Notes: generated by a model from the sequence alone, not told the origin. A stretch of 64,000 nt of DNA from Spirochaetota bacterium (GCA_004297825.1 SCSX01000071.1:1-64000); one strand, 5' to 3'; counted from the stretch's first letter, positions 8,729 through 18,010 are shown. Numbers and translations are program-made.

Positions 8729-11700
8729 CTACTTCTTTTTTCTGGACGTGTCGCGCCTGACCGGGCCCGTCACCGCAAGGGGCATATCATCGCCGGCGAA
8801 TGCCAGGTCGCCGTGTTTCCGTTCGAATTTTTTCAGGTCGTTCACGATCTCGTGGGCGATGCTGTCCTCGCCGTTAGTATTATCGGCCCCCGCCCCCTGC
8901 TTCTCCGGCGCGGGACGGAACTTGCTCTCGATCGACTCGCGGATCCTGTCGATGTATTCGAACACCGCGGGAACCACGAGCAGCGTGATGAGCGTCGACA
9001 CCACGAGCCCGCCAATGATCGCGATACCCATAGATACCCGGTACTTGGCCGCCTCGCCCACGCCCAGCGCGACGGGAAGCGTGCCCGCGAGCATCGCGAA
9101 GGTCGTCATGAGGATGGGCCGAAGCCTGATCATGCCAGCCTTGATGATCGCGTCTTTCCGCGGGAGTCCCGCGCGCGTACCCTCCAGCGCGAAGTCCACC
9201 AGCAGGATGGAGTTCTTTGTCACAAGCCCCAGGAGCATTACGACCCCGATCATGCAGTTCATGTCCATAAGCTTGCCCGTGATGAACAGCGCGAGGAACG
9301 CGCCGGACATCGCCGGCGGCAGGGCCAGGAGAATGGTCACCGGCGTGATGAATGATTCATACAGGCTGGCCAGCACCAGGTAGATGAACACGATCGAGAG
9401 CATGAACGCGAAGCTGATATTCTTGATCATGTCCTCGAATGCGTCGGCCCGCCCCACGAAGCCATAGGTCACGCCCTGGGGAAGACCCAGGTCCTTTTCG
9501 AGTATCTGGCGCGTCTTCCCGATCGCGTTTCCATCGGCACCCCCCGGCGCGATGTTTGCGAGGATCTGGATGATGCGCGAGCGGTCCTGCCTCAGGATCT
9601 TCGCCGGCCCGGTTGTGTTCACGCCAACGGCGATCGCCGAGAGCGGAATTACCTTCTGCTTCATGTTGGGGATGCGGGTCTCGTTGTACACGCGCTGGAG
9701 GTCGCGCTGGTCGGGCTGCAGCCTCATGCGGATGTCGTACTCGAGATCCTGGGACTTGTCCTTGAATTTGCCCACCACACCCCCTTCCACCCGGTAGCGC
9801 AGCTCCGCGCCCGCGGTCCTGTGAGAGACGCCCAGCATCTGCATCTTCTGCTCGTTCAGCTGCACCTGGAACTCGGGCTTGCCGGTCTGGAAGCTCGTCG
9901 TTATCTCCGTCAGGTCAGGGATTTCCTTGAGCTTATCCATCACCTTGAGCGAGTACTGGTGGAGGACCTCGAGGTCGTCTCCCGACAGATTCAGGATGTA
10001 GGGCTTGTTCCCGGATCCCCCGGCCGAACGCGTGTAGTTATCCAGGGAAGGATTGGCGACCGCAAACTGCTTTTCCTTCAGGAAACCGCGAATCTCCTCT
10101 TTGAGCTGGTTGGTCGTCCGATTCCTCTCCGTGCGCGGCACCATGAATACGCCGATAGAGGCAAGGTTGTATTCACCCTGGTCATTACCTATCTGGATAT
10201 TCATGTGGTGAAGCTCGGGGACGGTCTTGATTTTATCCGCGATCTTCTGGGCCAGGTCCTGGGTTCCGTAGATGCTCGTCCCGGGAGGCATCTCGATGCT
10301 GACGATGAACTCGCCCTCGTCGGGATCGGCCTGGAATGTCTTGCCGATAACGAAAAACGCGCCGATGCTCAGAAAAAACACCAGTGAAGTAATCCCGACG
10401 ATCTTCATCGGGTTGTTGACGCTGTAGTTGATGAGCTTGGAATATACCTTGTCGGTCCGATCTTGAAAAGCGTCGAACTTCCGCACCAGAATGTTCTTCG
10501 CTTTGCCGCCCTTGCCCGCAAAATAAGCAGACAGCAACGGTGCCACGGTGAGCGCGTCGAAGAGGCTTATCGACATCGCGAACACGACCGTGAGACCAAA
10601 CTGCTTGAAAAACCTGCCCACGATGCCCTGTAGAAAGCCTATGGGCAGGAATACGGCAATGACCGTAAGCGTAGTCGCGATGACCGCGAGCATCACCTCC
10701 TTGGTTCCGTGCTCGGCCGCCTTCATCGGGTGCATCCCGGACTCGAGCTTTCGGAAAATGTTCTCCCTCACCACGATCGCGTCGTCCACCAGGAGTCCCA
10801 CCGTGAGCGAGAGGGCGAGCAGGGTCATGATATTCACCGTGAAATCCATGAAGTACATGATGACGAAGGCGCCCAGGAGCGAGTTGGGTATCGCAACCCC
10901 CGTGATGATTGTCGATCGGAGGTTGCCCAGGAAGAGGTATACCACGACCACGGCCAGGAGTATGCCTATGATCATGGTTTCCTTAACGTCGTCGACGTTG
11001 CGCCTGATATACTTGGCGGTGTCGTACACGAAGACAAGCTTGGGATCTCCCTTCGTCGCCTTGATAATCGCGTTCACCTTGTCGATGCGCTTCAGCACCC
11101 CATCGGTGACCGCGACGCTGTTGGTTCCCGACTGCTTGAAGATATCGATCACCAGTGCCGGTTTTTGTTCGAACTTCATCTCCTTGGCTTTCTCGCCGCC
11201 GAACATCCGCTTGAAGAATCCGGGCTGTTCCCCCTGTTCTTCGATGGGGTAATACAGGTAGGAGATGGTCTTCACCTCTTCGGCGTCGTCGCGAACGACC
11301 CCCAGTTTTTCCAGGGTGATCGCGTTGGAGACGTCGTTCTCGAAACTGATTACGGATTTCTTGATCTGCTCGATGTTCGTGAACTCGCCAATCGTCCTGA
11401 ACAGCGTGGATGTCTGCCCACGATCATATTTGCCCACCGGGATGTTCGCGCCGGTGTTCTTGAGCTGGTTTGCCACCGTGATCGCGGAGATCTCGTACGC
11501 GTTCAGCTTGTTAAGGTCGAGCTCCACCTGTATCTCCCTGCGCCGGCCGCCGGATATGCGCACTTCGCCCACCCCGCTCACCTGCTCGATGACGGGCTTA
11601 ATCCGCTCTTTCACCAGGTCGTACATCTCCGTGGGCGGGAGGTCTCCCGTCACCGCCAGGGTGAGTACGGGCATGTCGGTGAAGTCGAACTGGCGTATGA

Positions 11701-12082
11701 GAGGTTCCTGCTCGAGATCGGTCGGCAACTCTCCGCGCGCGATAGAAACCTTCTCGCGCACCTTCTCTTCGGCGTAACGCACCTGCGTCTCGTAGGTAAA
11801 TTCAGCCACCACGACCGAGAGACCCTCGAGGTTCCTCGATGTGAGCCTCTTGATCCCCGCGATGGTACTCATCTGCTCCTCGAGGGGCTTGGTGATCAGG
11901 TTCTCTATCTCCTCCGGCGTGGCGCCGGGATAGATGGTGGTCACCGTCACCACCGGAAAGTCGATGGGAGGAAAAAGGTCCACCCCCAGCCTATTGAAAC
12001 CAATAATGCCCGTGACCAGAATCAGGATCACGATGCACCCTATGAGGATAGGCCGCTTGATTGCCAGCCGCGCTATATTCAT
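8729..12082 (-). CDS. RND (HAE1/AcrB-type) efflux transporter
   Basis: An 1117-residue inner-membrane pump, somewhat longer than AcrB (1049). The N-terminus (RLAIKRPILIG, then RLGVDLFPPIDFPVVTV and YPGATPEEIE) is classical. The proton relay is intact: the Asp pair in TVGLLVDDAIVVREN of TM4 and the Lys in GLVTKNSILLVDFA of TM10. Two large periplasmic loops and twelve membrane segments are inferred from the family, and the C-terminal ~80 residues are polar. The start has AAGGAG seven bases upstream and is four bases after the TolC stop. Substrates probably include drugs or lipophiles. No periplasmic adaptor gene lies in the operon. Confidence 0.93.
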   Translation of the reverse strand: MNIARLAIKRPILIGCIVILILVTGIIGFNRLGVDLFPPIDFPVVTVTTIYPGATPEEIENLITKPLEEQMSTIAGIKRLTSRNLEGLSVVVAEFTYETQVRYAEEKVREKVSIARGELPTDLEQEPLIRQFDFTDMPVLTLAVTGDLPPTEMYDLVKERIKPVIEQVSGVGEVRISGGRRREIQVELDLNKLNAYEISAITVANQLKNTGANIPVGKYDRGQTSTLFRTIGEFTNIEQIKKSVISFENDVSNAITLEKLGVVRDDAEEVKTISYLYYPIEEQGEQPGFFKRMFGGEKAKEMKFEQKPALVIDIFKQSGTNSVAVTDGVLKRIDKVNAIIKATKGDPKLVFVYDTAKYIRRNVDDVKETMIIGILLAVVVVYLFLGNLRSTIITGVAIPNSLLGAFVIMYFMDFTVNIMTLLALSLTVGLLVDDAIVVRENIFRKLESGMHPMKAAEHGTKEVMLAVIATTLTVIAVFLPIGFLQGIVGRFFKQFGLTVVFAMSISLFDALTVAPLLSAYFAGKGGKAKNILVRKFDAFQDRTDKVYSKLINYSVNNPMKIVGITSLVFFLSIGAFFVIGKTFQADPDEGEFIVSIEMPPGTSIYGTQDLAQKIADKIKTVPELHHMNIQIGNDQGEYNLASIGVFMVPRTERNRTTNQLKEEIRGFLKEKQFAVANPSLDNYTRSAGGSGNKPYILNLSGDDLEVLHQYSLKVMDKLKEIPDLTEITTSFQTGKPEFQVQLNEQKMQMLGVSHRTAGAELRYRVEGGVVGKFKDKSQDLEYDIRMRLQPDQRDLQRVYNETRIPNMKQKVIPLSAIAVGVNTTGPAKILRQDRSRIIQILANIAPGGADGNAIGKTRQILEKDLGLPQGVTYGFVGRADAFEDMIKNISFAFMLSIVFIYLVLASLYESFITPVTILLALPPAMSGAFLALFITGKLMDMNCMIGVVMLLGLVTKNSILLVDFALEGTRAGLPRKDAIIKAGMIRLRPILMTTFAMLAGTLPVALGVGEAAKYRVSMGIAIIGGLVVSTLITLLVVPAVFEYIDRIRESIESKFRPAPEKQGAGADNTNGEDSIAHEIVNDLKKFERKHGDLAFAGDDMPLAVTGPVRRDTSRKKK

Positions 12083-12086
12083 GTGA

Positions 12087-13613
12087 TTACTCCTTTACCT
12101 GCTTGATGTATTTTTCCACGTCCACGTTGTATCGCTCGAATATCTCGTTCTTCGATAAATCAAGGCGCAGGAGCGCCACGTTGTAGGTGATGAGCGCCTC
12201 GAGCTCGCGCTGGCGCGCCGCCACGACCGTGTCCAGCGCCGTCTTTATATCGAGCGACTTCACCTTTCCCTGCCGGAACTTGACCATGATCTGCTGGTAA
12301 TACGCCTCCGATTCGTTGCGCATCAGCCGCGACTTGCCGAGCACGCCGTGCTGCAGCTTCACCATGTCGTATTTCGAGTACACGTCGTCCCGCACCTCAA
12401 GCTTGAGGTTTGCCACCGCGAGCTCCGACTGCTTGATTTTAAGGTATGCGTTCCTTAAATTCGTCTCCGCCTCGCTGTCTCCAAGGGGGTAGCTCATCTT
12501 GAGCCGCACGTTCCACCCGGGATAATCCCCGGTAACCGTGTCGCCATATGCGCGCGCTATGCTCTCCTGTTGTCCCAGCGTCGTCCCCCCGAAACTGAGC
12601 GTGAGGGAAGGGAGCATGCCGTTTTCCTGTATCGAGAGCTCTTTTTTCGCGCTGTCGAGCTGCATCAGCGCGTTCCGGTAATCGACGCGTTTGATGAACG
12701 CCGTCTTCACACCCGCGTCGGGATCCAGCTCCGGGAGCGTTTCCACGAGGTCGGTCACGCCCTTAACCTTCGTATCGGGGGGCATGTTGAGCGTGCGCAG
12801 GAGCTTCCTGACCGCCTCCTTGTAGGACTGGCGCGCCATGTCGAGCTTCGACTCCGCCCCCGCGACGAGCGCATTGAACTGGTTCAGGTCGTAGCCCTCG
12901 GCCAGCCCATAGGCGAAGTTCTGCGCGATGATGTTGCGCACCTGGGTATTGCTTTCGAGCTCCAGCCGCGCGTTATCCGCCGCCGAGCGCTGCAGGCTCA
13001 CGTTCCAGTAATCCACGAGCGTCGTCACCACGAGCCCCGCGAGCTGATCGATTATGGCCAGGCGCTGCATGGTGGTCGTGTTTTTTAGTATCCCCGCCTG
13101 TGCCCGGTCGTTCACGCCAAAGGTGTTTTTCAGAAGCTCCTGCTGGAGATTCACAAACAAGGCCGGCTTATGTAAAGGGGGCTGTTTGGGAATATTGAAG
13201 TCAGCTATGCCGGGATCGTTGCCGTCAAAATATATCTCCTTTACCCCGGCGGACAGGTTCGTACCACTTGAAAAATTCTTGGATATGCTTGCGACCGCAT
13301 CCCATTGATATTGCTTATCTCCGGAGAAAACCGACATACCCGATGCCGGAGTCTTCTGCCACATATACCCGCCCTCGGCGGAGATCGTGGGCGCGTATTT
13401 CTTGTCGAACCTTTTCTCCGCGCTGTCGCTCATGATCACGTCGTATTTCGCGGCCCGCAGGCTCAGGTTGTTCTGGAGCACCAGGTCTATCGCCTGTTCA
13501 ATCGTAAAGGACGCGCCATCGTCGGCGTCTTTCTCCTGCGCGTATCCTGCAGTGTACACGACGAGTACCGCGCCCGCGCACAGCACCGCGAGCGAATATC
13601 GTAGGCTAGTCAT
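12087..13613 (-). CDS. TolC-family outer-membrane efflux protein
   Basis: A 508-residue outer-membrane factor. The signal peptide is residues 1-25 (ending TAGYAQ). Two repeats of the TolC-type helical hairpin follow: TIEQAIDLVLQNNLSLRAAKYDV opens the first, and LMQLDSAKKELSIQENGMLPSLTL lies in the second. It should form the trimeric exit duct for the adjacent RND pump. Its start overlaps the end of the TetR gene by eight bases and its stop lies four bases before the RND start, so the three genes are one operon. The missing adaptor must be encoded elsewhere. Confidence 0.9.
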   Translation of the reverse strand: MTSLRYSLAVLCAGAVLVVYTAGYAQEKDADDGASFTIEQAIDLVLQNNLSLRAAKYDVIMSDSAEKRFDKKYAPTISAEGGYMWQKTPASGMSVFSGDKQYQWDAVASISKNFSSGTNLSAGVKEIYFDGNDPGIADFNIPKQPPLHKPALFVNLQQELLKNTFGVNDRAQAGILKNTTTMQRLAIIDQLAGLVVTTLVDYWNVSLQRSAADNARLELESNTQVRNIIAQNFAYGLAEGYDLNQFNALVAGAESKLDMARQSYKEAVRKLLRTLNMPPDTKVKGVTDLVETLPELDPDAGVKTAFIKRVDYRNALMQLDSAKKELSIQENGMLPSLTLSFGGTTLGQQESIARAYGDTVTGDYPGWNVRLKMSYPLGDSEAETNLRNAYLKIKQSELAVANLKLEVRDDVYSKYDMVKLQHGVLGKSRLMRNESEAYYQQIMVKFRQGKVKSLDIKTALDTVVAARQRELEALITYNVALLRLDLSKNEIFERYNVDVEKYIKQVKE

Positions 13614-14340
13614 TGAGTGTTCCTCCTATCTGGTCCTCTTTGATTTTCCGTATAAATTCGTCAAGATCCACGCACACCTCGGGCGGAATCGGCGGCACCG
13701 GGAGCGTTCCGCCTTCTGGCCGGAGGCCCTTGAAGCTCTGGCTCACGATATATTCGTAAAGCCGTTCCCCCCCCTTCTCCCCATAGAGCCTCTCCTCGTA
13801 GGGAGATCCCTGGAAGGTCTCCCTGTTGTTCGAAATGAACATCAGGAACATTATCATCTGCAGCACGAACAGGAACGGGTTTCGCGTCTCGAACACCCCT
13901 TCCGCCACGCCCTCCTCGATGACCTTCACGAGGCGCTCAAAGCGCGGAATCAGGTAATCCCGGAACAGCGGGTTCAGGAAGCGCCTGCCCTCCGCGACCT
14001 CGCGGGAGATAATCCTGTTCATGTCCGGGTCGGTCGCCTCGGTATACAGGCGCACCAGGAGATAGATCGCCGCGTGCAGCTTCTGGGGGGCGGTCATGCT
14101 GAACTTCTCGAAATCGTGCTGCTCCAGTTCACTGCGCTCGAGCCCGAAAAGCCGGTAAAGCACCTGCTGGTAGAGATTCTCCTTGCTGTTGAAATAATAG
14201 TGAATGAGCGCCTGGTTGGCGCGCGCTTTTTTCGCGATGGAGCTCATGCGCGCACCCGCGTACCCCTTGCCGGCGAATTCCTTTTTTGCCGCCCAGAGTA
14301 TCCGCTCCCTGGTCTCATGCTGTTCGCGCTCGTTGCTCAT
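13606..14340 (-). CDS. TetR-family regulator of the efflux operon
   Basis: A 244-residue repressor. Residues ~8-60 are the TetR DNA-binding domain (TRERILWAAKKEFAGKGYAG, then SSIAKKARANQALIHYYFNSKENLY). The C-terminal ligand domain is all-helical. It is the first gene of the TetR-TolC-RND operon, overlaps tolC by eight bases and lies below an A/T-rich palindrome (14428-14443), which suggests negative autoregulation released by a pump substrate. That regulatory scheme is common for such operons but is inference here. Confidence 0.9.
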   Translation of the reverse strand: MSNEREQHETRERILWAAKKEFAGKGYAGARMSSIAKKARANQALIHYYFNSKENLYQQVLYRLFGLERSELEQHDFEKFSMTAPQKLHAAIYLLVRLYTEATDPDMNRIISREVAEGRRFLNPLFRDYLIPRFERLVKVIEEGVAEGVFETRNPFLFVLQMIMFLMFISNNRETFQGSPYEERLYGEKGGERLYEYIVSQSFKGLRPEGGTLPVPPIPPEVCVDLDEFIRKIKEDQIGGTLND

Positions 14341-14427
14341 TGCCGCACTTTCCCGACCTTCATCGAATTTCTCCCGTCCCCGGTCTTCTTTTTAAAGCGA
14401 GGGGGGTCTGATATAATCATCGCATTA

Positions 14428-14443
14428 AATTAACCAGTTAATT
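14428..14443. promoter_or_regulatory. Palindromic operator candidate upstream of tetR-tolC-RND
   Basis: A perfect inverted repeat AATTAAC-CA-GTTAATT lies about 90 bases upstream of the TetR start, in an A/T-rich stretch that also contains a -10-like element on the reverse strand (ATTATATCA). It is the only strong dyad between this operon and its neighbour and is the best candidate for the TetR binding site. The remainder of 14341-14630 holds no convincing gene. Confidence 0.5.
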
Positions 14444-14630
14444 AAATTAAGCAATTAGTTTCAAACCGGCAACCCGGTCAAGGAAAATTTTTTATTTTCC
14501 CGGCCCCAGGATGTAAATAATTGGAAAATGGCTGCGCCGCCCGGGTCGATAAAATAAAAAGCGGAATTCCGGGGAACAGGGCCGCGACCCCATCCCCCGG
14601 GACCTACTATCGAGCCGATTATTCGCCTTC

Positions 14631-14924
14631 CTATGTGGTCTCGCCGGTTTTTCGTTTCCCGTGATCACTGTCGTACTCCTGCCACTTTTCCGAGATGTTC
14701 GACGGCATCACGAGCCCGAAAAACGCCGAGGTGAGCACCACAAGTCCGCCGATTGCGATGGAGCCGATCACAATACCCGTCACCATTGCCGGGGACAGCA
14801 CCCCTCCGAAATTTAGGATCACGAAGGGCACGCCTGTGGCAAAGACCACCCCTCCGATGATTCCCGCGACGCTGGTGGCGCCGCCTCCGCCGAAATTAAT
14901 TCCTTTCACGTCGTGATCATTCAT
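14631..14924 (-). CDS. Small two-helix membrane protein downstream of an ECF sigma factor
   Basis: A 97-residue protein with two hydrophobic segments (~18-42, glycine-rich, and ~48-72) and a charged C-terminal tail (EKWQEYDSDHGKRK). The start has AAAAGGAG and lies 13 bases after the sigma-factor stop, so it is almost certainly co-transcribed. It lacks the Zn-binding HxxxCxxC motif and the N-terminal cytoplasmic domain of typical anti-sigma factors. Its position suggests a role linked to the sigma factor (membrane anchor or target). No family recognised. Confidence 0.65.
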   Translation of the reverse strand: MNDHDVKGINFGGGGATSVAGIIGGVVFATGVPFVILNFGGVLSPAMVTGIVIGSIAIGGLVVLTSAFFGLVMPSNISEKWQEYDSDHGKRKTGETT

Positions 14925-14937
14925 GATTTTTCTCCTT

Positions 14938-15447
14938 TTATTTCTCGATTCGCAGCGCGATTCTCAGGGCGATGAGCGCATACCGGCACCGGCTTGCGGC
15001 CGTGTTCATGGAGATATGCATCGCCCGCCCAATCTCCCTGAACGTCAGACCGCCGTAGTACTTGAGACGCACCACCGCCTGCTGATGGGAAGGCAGACCG
15101 AGAATTGCTTTTTCCAATTCCCAGCTGGATATCACAAGGTCCTCATCCGGGCTGTATGACGGCTCGGGAATCCCCTGTGCCCGGAGCGCTTCCGGTTCCA
15201 GGGACACGAACCGCCTCCTCCGCGCCCTCTGCTTGAGAGCATTGAGCCAGACCGCGCGTGCCGCGTACGCCTGCAGATCGCGCACCATGCCTTCACCATA
15301 GGCCTGCCACACGGCAACGAGCGTTTCCTGGACCACATCCTCGGCATCGAGCCTGTCTTTCAGGATCGACTCCGCCATGCGGATAAGCTTTTCACGGGCA
15401 CCGGCGATTTCCCGTTCAAACCCTGCATGTAAATCAGATTCAGTCAT
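14938..15447 (-). CDS. ECF-type RNA polymerase sigma factor
   Basis: A 169-residue sigma-70 family protein with region 2 (RMAESILKDRLDAEDVVQETLVAVWQAY) and region 4 (LPSHQQAVVRLKYYGGLTFREIGRAMHISMNTAASRCRYAL). The arginine-rich linker KQRARRRRF follows region 2. The start has GGAAAG before the ATG. It forms a two-gene unit with the small membrane protein downstream. No standard anti-sigma gene is adjacent, so the switch is unknown. Cytoplasmic. Confidence 0.9.
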   Translation of the reverse strand: MTESDLHAGFEREIAGAREKLIRMAESILKDRLDAEDVVQETLVAVWQAYGEGMVRDLQAYAARAVWLNALKQRARRRRFVSLEPEALRAQGIPEPSYSPDEDLVISSWELEKAILGLPSHQQAVVRLKYYGGLTFREIGRAMHISMNTAASRCRYALIALRIALRIEK

Positions 15448-15849
15448 TCTCTTTCCTTCTGTAGGATGGATCCAAGCGCAGGATATTTTTGTCTAAATGC
15501 ATGAAATATAATTGCTGACCCGTGATTTTTTTCTATTGGGCTCATGAACCATTTTGCTTTTTTAGCCACATTGATGCATAACAATGCCTATTTTCGCGTT
15601 AGGGTGGCCGATAAGCCCTCATCGTGGGGGAAGCATATCTGTATCCGTGTGAATCGGCGGCTAAGAATCTTTTCCACCACGAACGCGGCAAGGGCGAAAG
15701 AATATCGGACCCCCGGCCTTTTACACGCCTCTGCCGTAGCCTGACAGCCGGCCATGGTTTACCCGAAAAGATATTGACGAACGCGTCCCGGCGCGGAAAA
15801 AGTGTGCGTATCTCTTGAGCCCAATCAGCATCGCAGAGCAGGAATTCAA
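15448..15849. other. Intergenic region, no convincing gene
   Basis: About 400 bases between divergent genes. An open frame of 66 codons at 15544-15744 has no ribosome site and no recognisable sequence and is not called. The left part is A/T-rich and probably holds the sigma-factor promoter. One copy of a short motif TATCGGACCCCCG lies at 15703-15715, and a 10-base inverted pair (15534-15543 and 15816-15825) brackets the region. Confidence 0.6.
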
Positions 15850-17004
15850 ATGAAAAAAATCATCCATGGACTCATACTCGTCGCGCTGGTCGCCGCGGCT
15901 GCCCCCTCGTTTTCAAAGACCGATACCGGCAAGGCGGTCGATCCCTACTGGAACGACCTTGCGCGCTTCCTCGCGGGGCTCCCCCAACGCCAGGAGAGCA
16001 GCTTCCTGCCCCTCACCGGACTCGACGTCTACACCCAGCACGCGTCCGCGATGGAGTGGTTCTGGACGCTGGTTAAAAAGGAAAACGAGGGTTTCATCAT
16101 TCCCTGGCGCACCCAGTACGTACCCTCCCGGGTGAAGGGCACCATGGGCTTTTACCCGTTCAGCGGCGCCGATTTCATCAACCTGTACACCTTTTATCCC
16201 GACTGCCCCTCCTACCTCATGATGGCGCTCGAGGAGCCGGGCGCCATCCCGGAGCCGCTCAAGCTCAACGCCAACGAGCTCGCCTACGGGCTTCAGTCGG
16301 TCCAGCGCGCGATATCGACGATCGCTTCGCAGAACTACCTGCAGAGCGGCATCATGGCGCGGGAGATGGCGAACAAGTATATCGAGGGGGTGACCCCTTC
16401 CCTCCTCATTTTCGTCGCGCGGCTCGGGTTCACCGTGACCGATGTTTCCCTCGTGGGAATCGGCCCCAAGGGCGACGTGGAGCCCCTTGACGCACAGGGG
16501 CTTATCGGCGGGTCAAAGCCGGCCGTCTACGGAAGCAGGATCATGTTCATGGTGCCCGGCGAAACCGCCGCCCGGAGCCTGGTCTACCTCAAGGCGCGGC
16601 TTCACAACAGCATACTAGCCAAGGGCACGCCCGAGGGAAAGTTTTTCGATAAAATGAAGCACATGAACATGATCACGAAATCGGCGGTCTACCTGCTGCA
16701 TACCGAATGGCTTCTCGACGTGGCGCGCCATTTCATGGACAGGAGCGATATCATCATCCAGGACGATTCGGCGATACCCTACCGGTATTTCGACCCGGCC
16801 CAGTGGGAGATACTGTTATTCGGGACCTACTCCGCGCCGGTTGCGCTCTCGGACCTTCCAAACCCGCCCCAGCAGCCGGACCTCGCCTATGCATACTCGA
16901 TTGGCAGCACGCCGCTTGCCTTCAATTTCGGGTACGGGGTCTGGATGGGACGCGGGAAGTCCAACCTCCTGCGCGCGGTCCGGAAAAGCAAAGGGAAAGA
17001 ATAA
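15850..17004 (+). CDS. Exported protein of unknown function
   Basis: A 384-residue protein. The start at 15850 (AGGA six bases upstream) gives a clean signal peptide: MKKIIHG, a hydrophobic core, then an Ala-rich cleavage region ending near PSFSK. The mature part contains PYWNDLARFLAGLP, aromatic-rich segments (GFYPFSGADFINLYTFYPDCPSY) and a predicted helix-rich middle, with no lipobox. No family is recognised. It is probably periplasmic or surface-associated. A strong stem-loop follows the stop. It stands alone and faces the FecR lipoprotein gene tail to tail. Confidence 0.75.
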   Translation: MKKIIHGLILVALVAAAAPSFSKTDTGKAVDPYWNDLARFLAGLPQRQESSFLPLTGLDVYTQHASAMEWFWTLVKKENEGFIIPWRTQYVPSRVKGTMGFYPFSGADFINLYTFYPDCPSYLMMALEEPGAIPEPLKLNANELAYGLQSVQRAISTIASQNYLQSGIMAREMANKYIEGVTPSLLIFVARLGFTVTDVSLVGIGPKGDVEPLDAQGLIGGSKPAVYGSRIMFMVPGETAARSLVYLKARLHNSILAKGTPEGKFFDKMKHMNMITKSAVYLLHTEWLLDVARHFMDRSDIIIQDDSAIPYRYFDPAQWEILLFGTYSAPVALSDLPNPPQQPDLAYAYSIGSTPLAFNFGYGVWMGRGKSNLLRAVRKSKGKE

Positions 17005-17021
17005 GCGCGCCAGGGTCCCGG

Positions 17022-17064
17022 CCGCGATCGCACGCGTTCGATATATAACTATGTGCGATCGCGG
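17022..17064 (+). terminator. Long perfect stem-loop after the exported-protein gene
   Basis: Twelve-base arms CCGCGATCGCAC and GTGCGATCGCGG pair perfectly around a 19-base A/T-rich loop, 17 bases after the stop at 17004. There is no T-run directly after it. A second hairpin AGAATCGG-CCCCCG-CCGATTCT (17072-17093) follows and overlaps the end of the convergent FecR gene. Probably a bidirectional transcription end; a palindromic repeat is an alternative. Confidence 0.55.
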
Positions 17065-17091
17065 ATACGGGAGAATCGGCCCCCGCCGATT

Positions 17092-17733
17092 CTATTCCGC
17101 CTTCCCCCAATCTATCTTGACACCAATGCTGGAAGCAAGCTCTTCCATCTTCGCGTCGGTATGATAGAGCATCCCGGCTTCCTTATCCTTGATTTTGCCG
17201 TCCACACGCTCGTAATACGCTGCCTTGTGGTGCGCCGCCGATATCACCGTCTCCTTCCCCTGGCCTTCCGCTTTGTACGCCACCTTGCCGTTGCAGGTGC
17301 AGGTGTAGGTCTTGTCCGGGGTTTCGGCGTTGATACAGAAGGCCGTGCCGCGTATTCCCGCCGCCACCGTCTGTGTCGTCACACGGAATTCCTTCACCTT
17401 CTTCAGGTTTTTCAAAAGGGCGCCCATGGACCCCGATTTCAACTCCAGGAGCCCGTCCCCTTGCGTGAGCTTGAATACCAACAAGCTTTCTTTCCAGGTT
17501 TCAATGACGTTCTGGCCGTCCACGATAATCCGGCACTTTGCGTCTTTTTTCGTCTCTATGACATCGCCAAATTTTACCGTGTCGTTCGCCTTCGCGAGCT
17601 TTCCGTTAACGGTCACCTCCCCCACGGCTATCGTTATGGTCCCCGTAATCTCTCCCGGCTTCCCGGCCTTGCCGCACGCGCTAAAAACCACACAACACGC
17701 CAGGGCGACCCCGGCGGCGATACATTTTTTCAT
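17092..17733 (-). CDS. FecR-domain lipoprotein
   Basis: A 213-residue lipoprotein with signal peptide and lipobox VFSAC-GK. The mature part is a FecR-like beta domain: GEVTVNG, DTVKFGDVIETKKDAKCRIIVDGQNVIE, then FRVTTQTVAAGIRGTAFCI, which carries the characteristic V--GIRGTxF motif. The C-terminal end is helical (KMEELASSIGVKIDW). No FecI-type sigma factor or TonB receptor is adjacent, so it is probably a stand-alone envelope protein of the spirochaetal FecR-lipoprotein type rather than a siderophore sensor. It is read towards the exported protein gene and shares its terminator region. Confidence 0.85.
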   Translation of the reverse strand: MKKCIAAGVALACCVVFSACGKAGKPGEITGTITIAVGEVTVNGKLAKANDTVKFGDVIETKKDAKCRIIVDGQNVIETWKESLLVFKLTQGDGLLELKSGSMGALLKNLKKVKEFRVTTQTVAAGIRGTAFCINAETPDKTYTCTCNGKVAYKAEGQGKETVISAAHHKAAYYERVDGKIKDKEAGMLYHTDAKMEELASSIGVKIDWGKAE

Positions 17734-17947
17734 AACCGACCTCCATTTAATATATGTTGAAAGCAGCCTTTCAGAGCATCTCTACCCGGGGCCGGATTGG
17801 CTAACGATGAGGCCCGGTGTTGCAATTTTTCAACAGTGTGATTAATTCTCTATACTTACCCTGGAATCGCCCTGATGCCCCAAAGCACCCCCTCGTTACA
17901 AGTACTCGAAATTCCAGGAGTTACACTATTTTAGAAAAAATACCCTG

Positions 17948-17965
17948 TTGGCACGACAATTGCTT
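17948..17965 (+). promoter_or_regulatory. Sigma-54 (-24/-12) promoter
   Basis: TTGGCACGACAATTGCTT matches the sigma-54 consensus TGGCACG-N4-TTGCW at every defined position, with the GG and GC exactly ten bases apart. Transcription should start near 17977 and run rightward into the 53-aa membrane peptide (18011) and the glycosyltransferase (18223). Its use needs an RpoN holoenzyme and an enhancer-binding activator, neither of which is encoded in this window. Confidence 0.8.
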
Positions 17966-18010
17966 AACTATCCCGTACACGGCCCCAAGGGGCTTTGAGA
18001 GGTAAACACC

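Noticed and set aside
10709-12106. 465-codon forward frame opposite the RND gene
   Set aside because: Shadow of the pump gene; His/Asp/Arg-rich composition typical of antisense frames in GC-rich genomes.
15544-15744. 66-codon forward frame
   Set aside because: No ribosome site, no recognisable sequence.
15534-15825. 10-base inverted repeats (ATTGGGCTCA / TGAGCCCAAT) bracketing the intergenic region, suggestive of an insertion
   Set aside because: Too short and no coding content or target duplication; chance is plausible.
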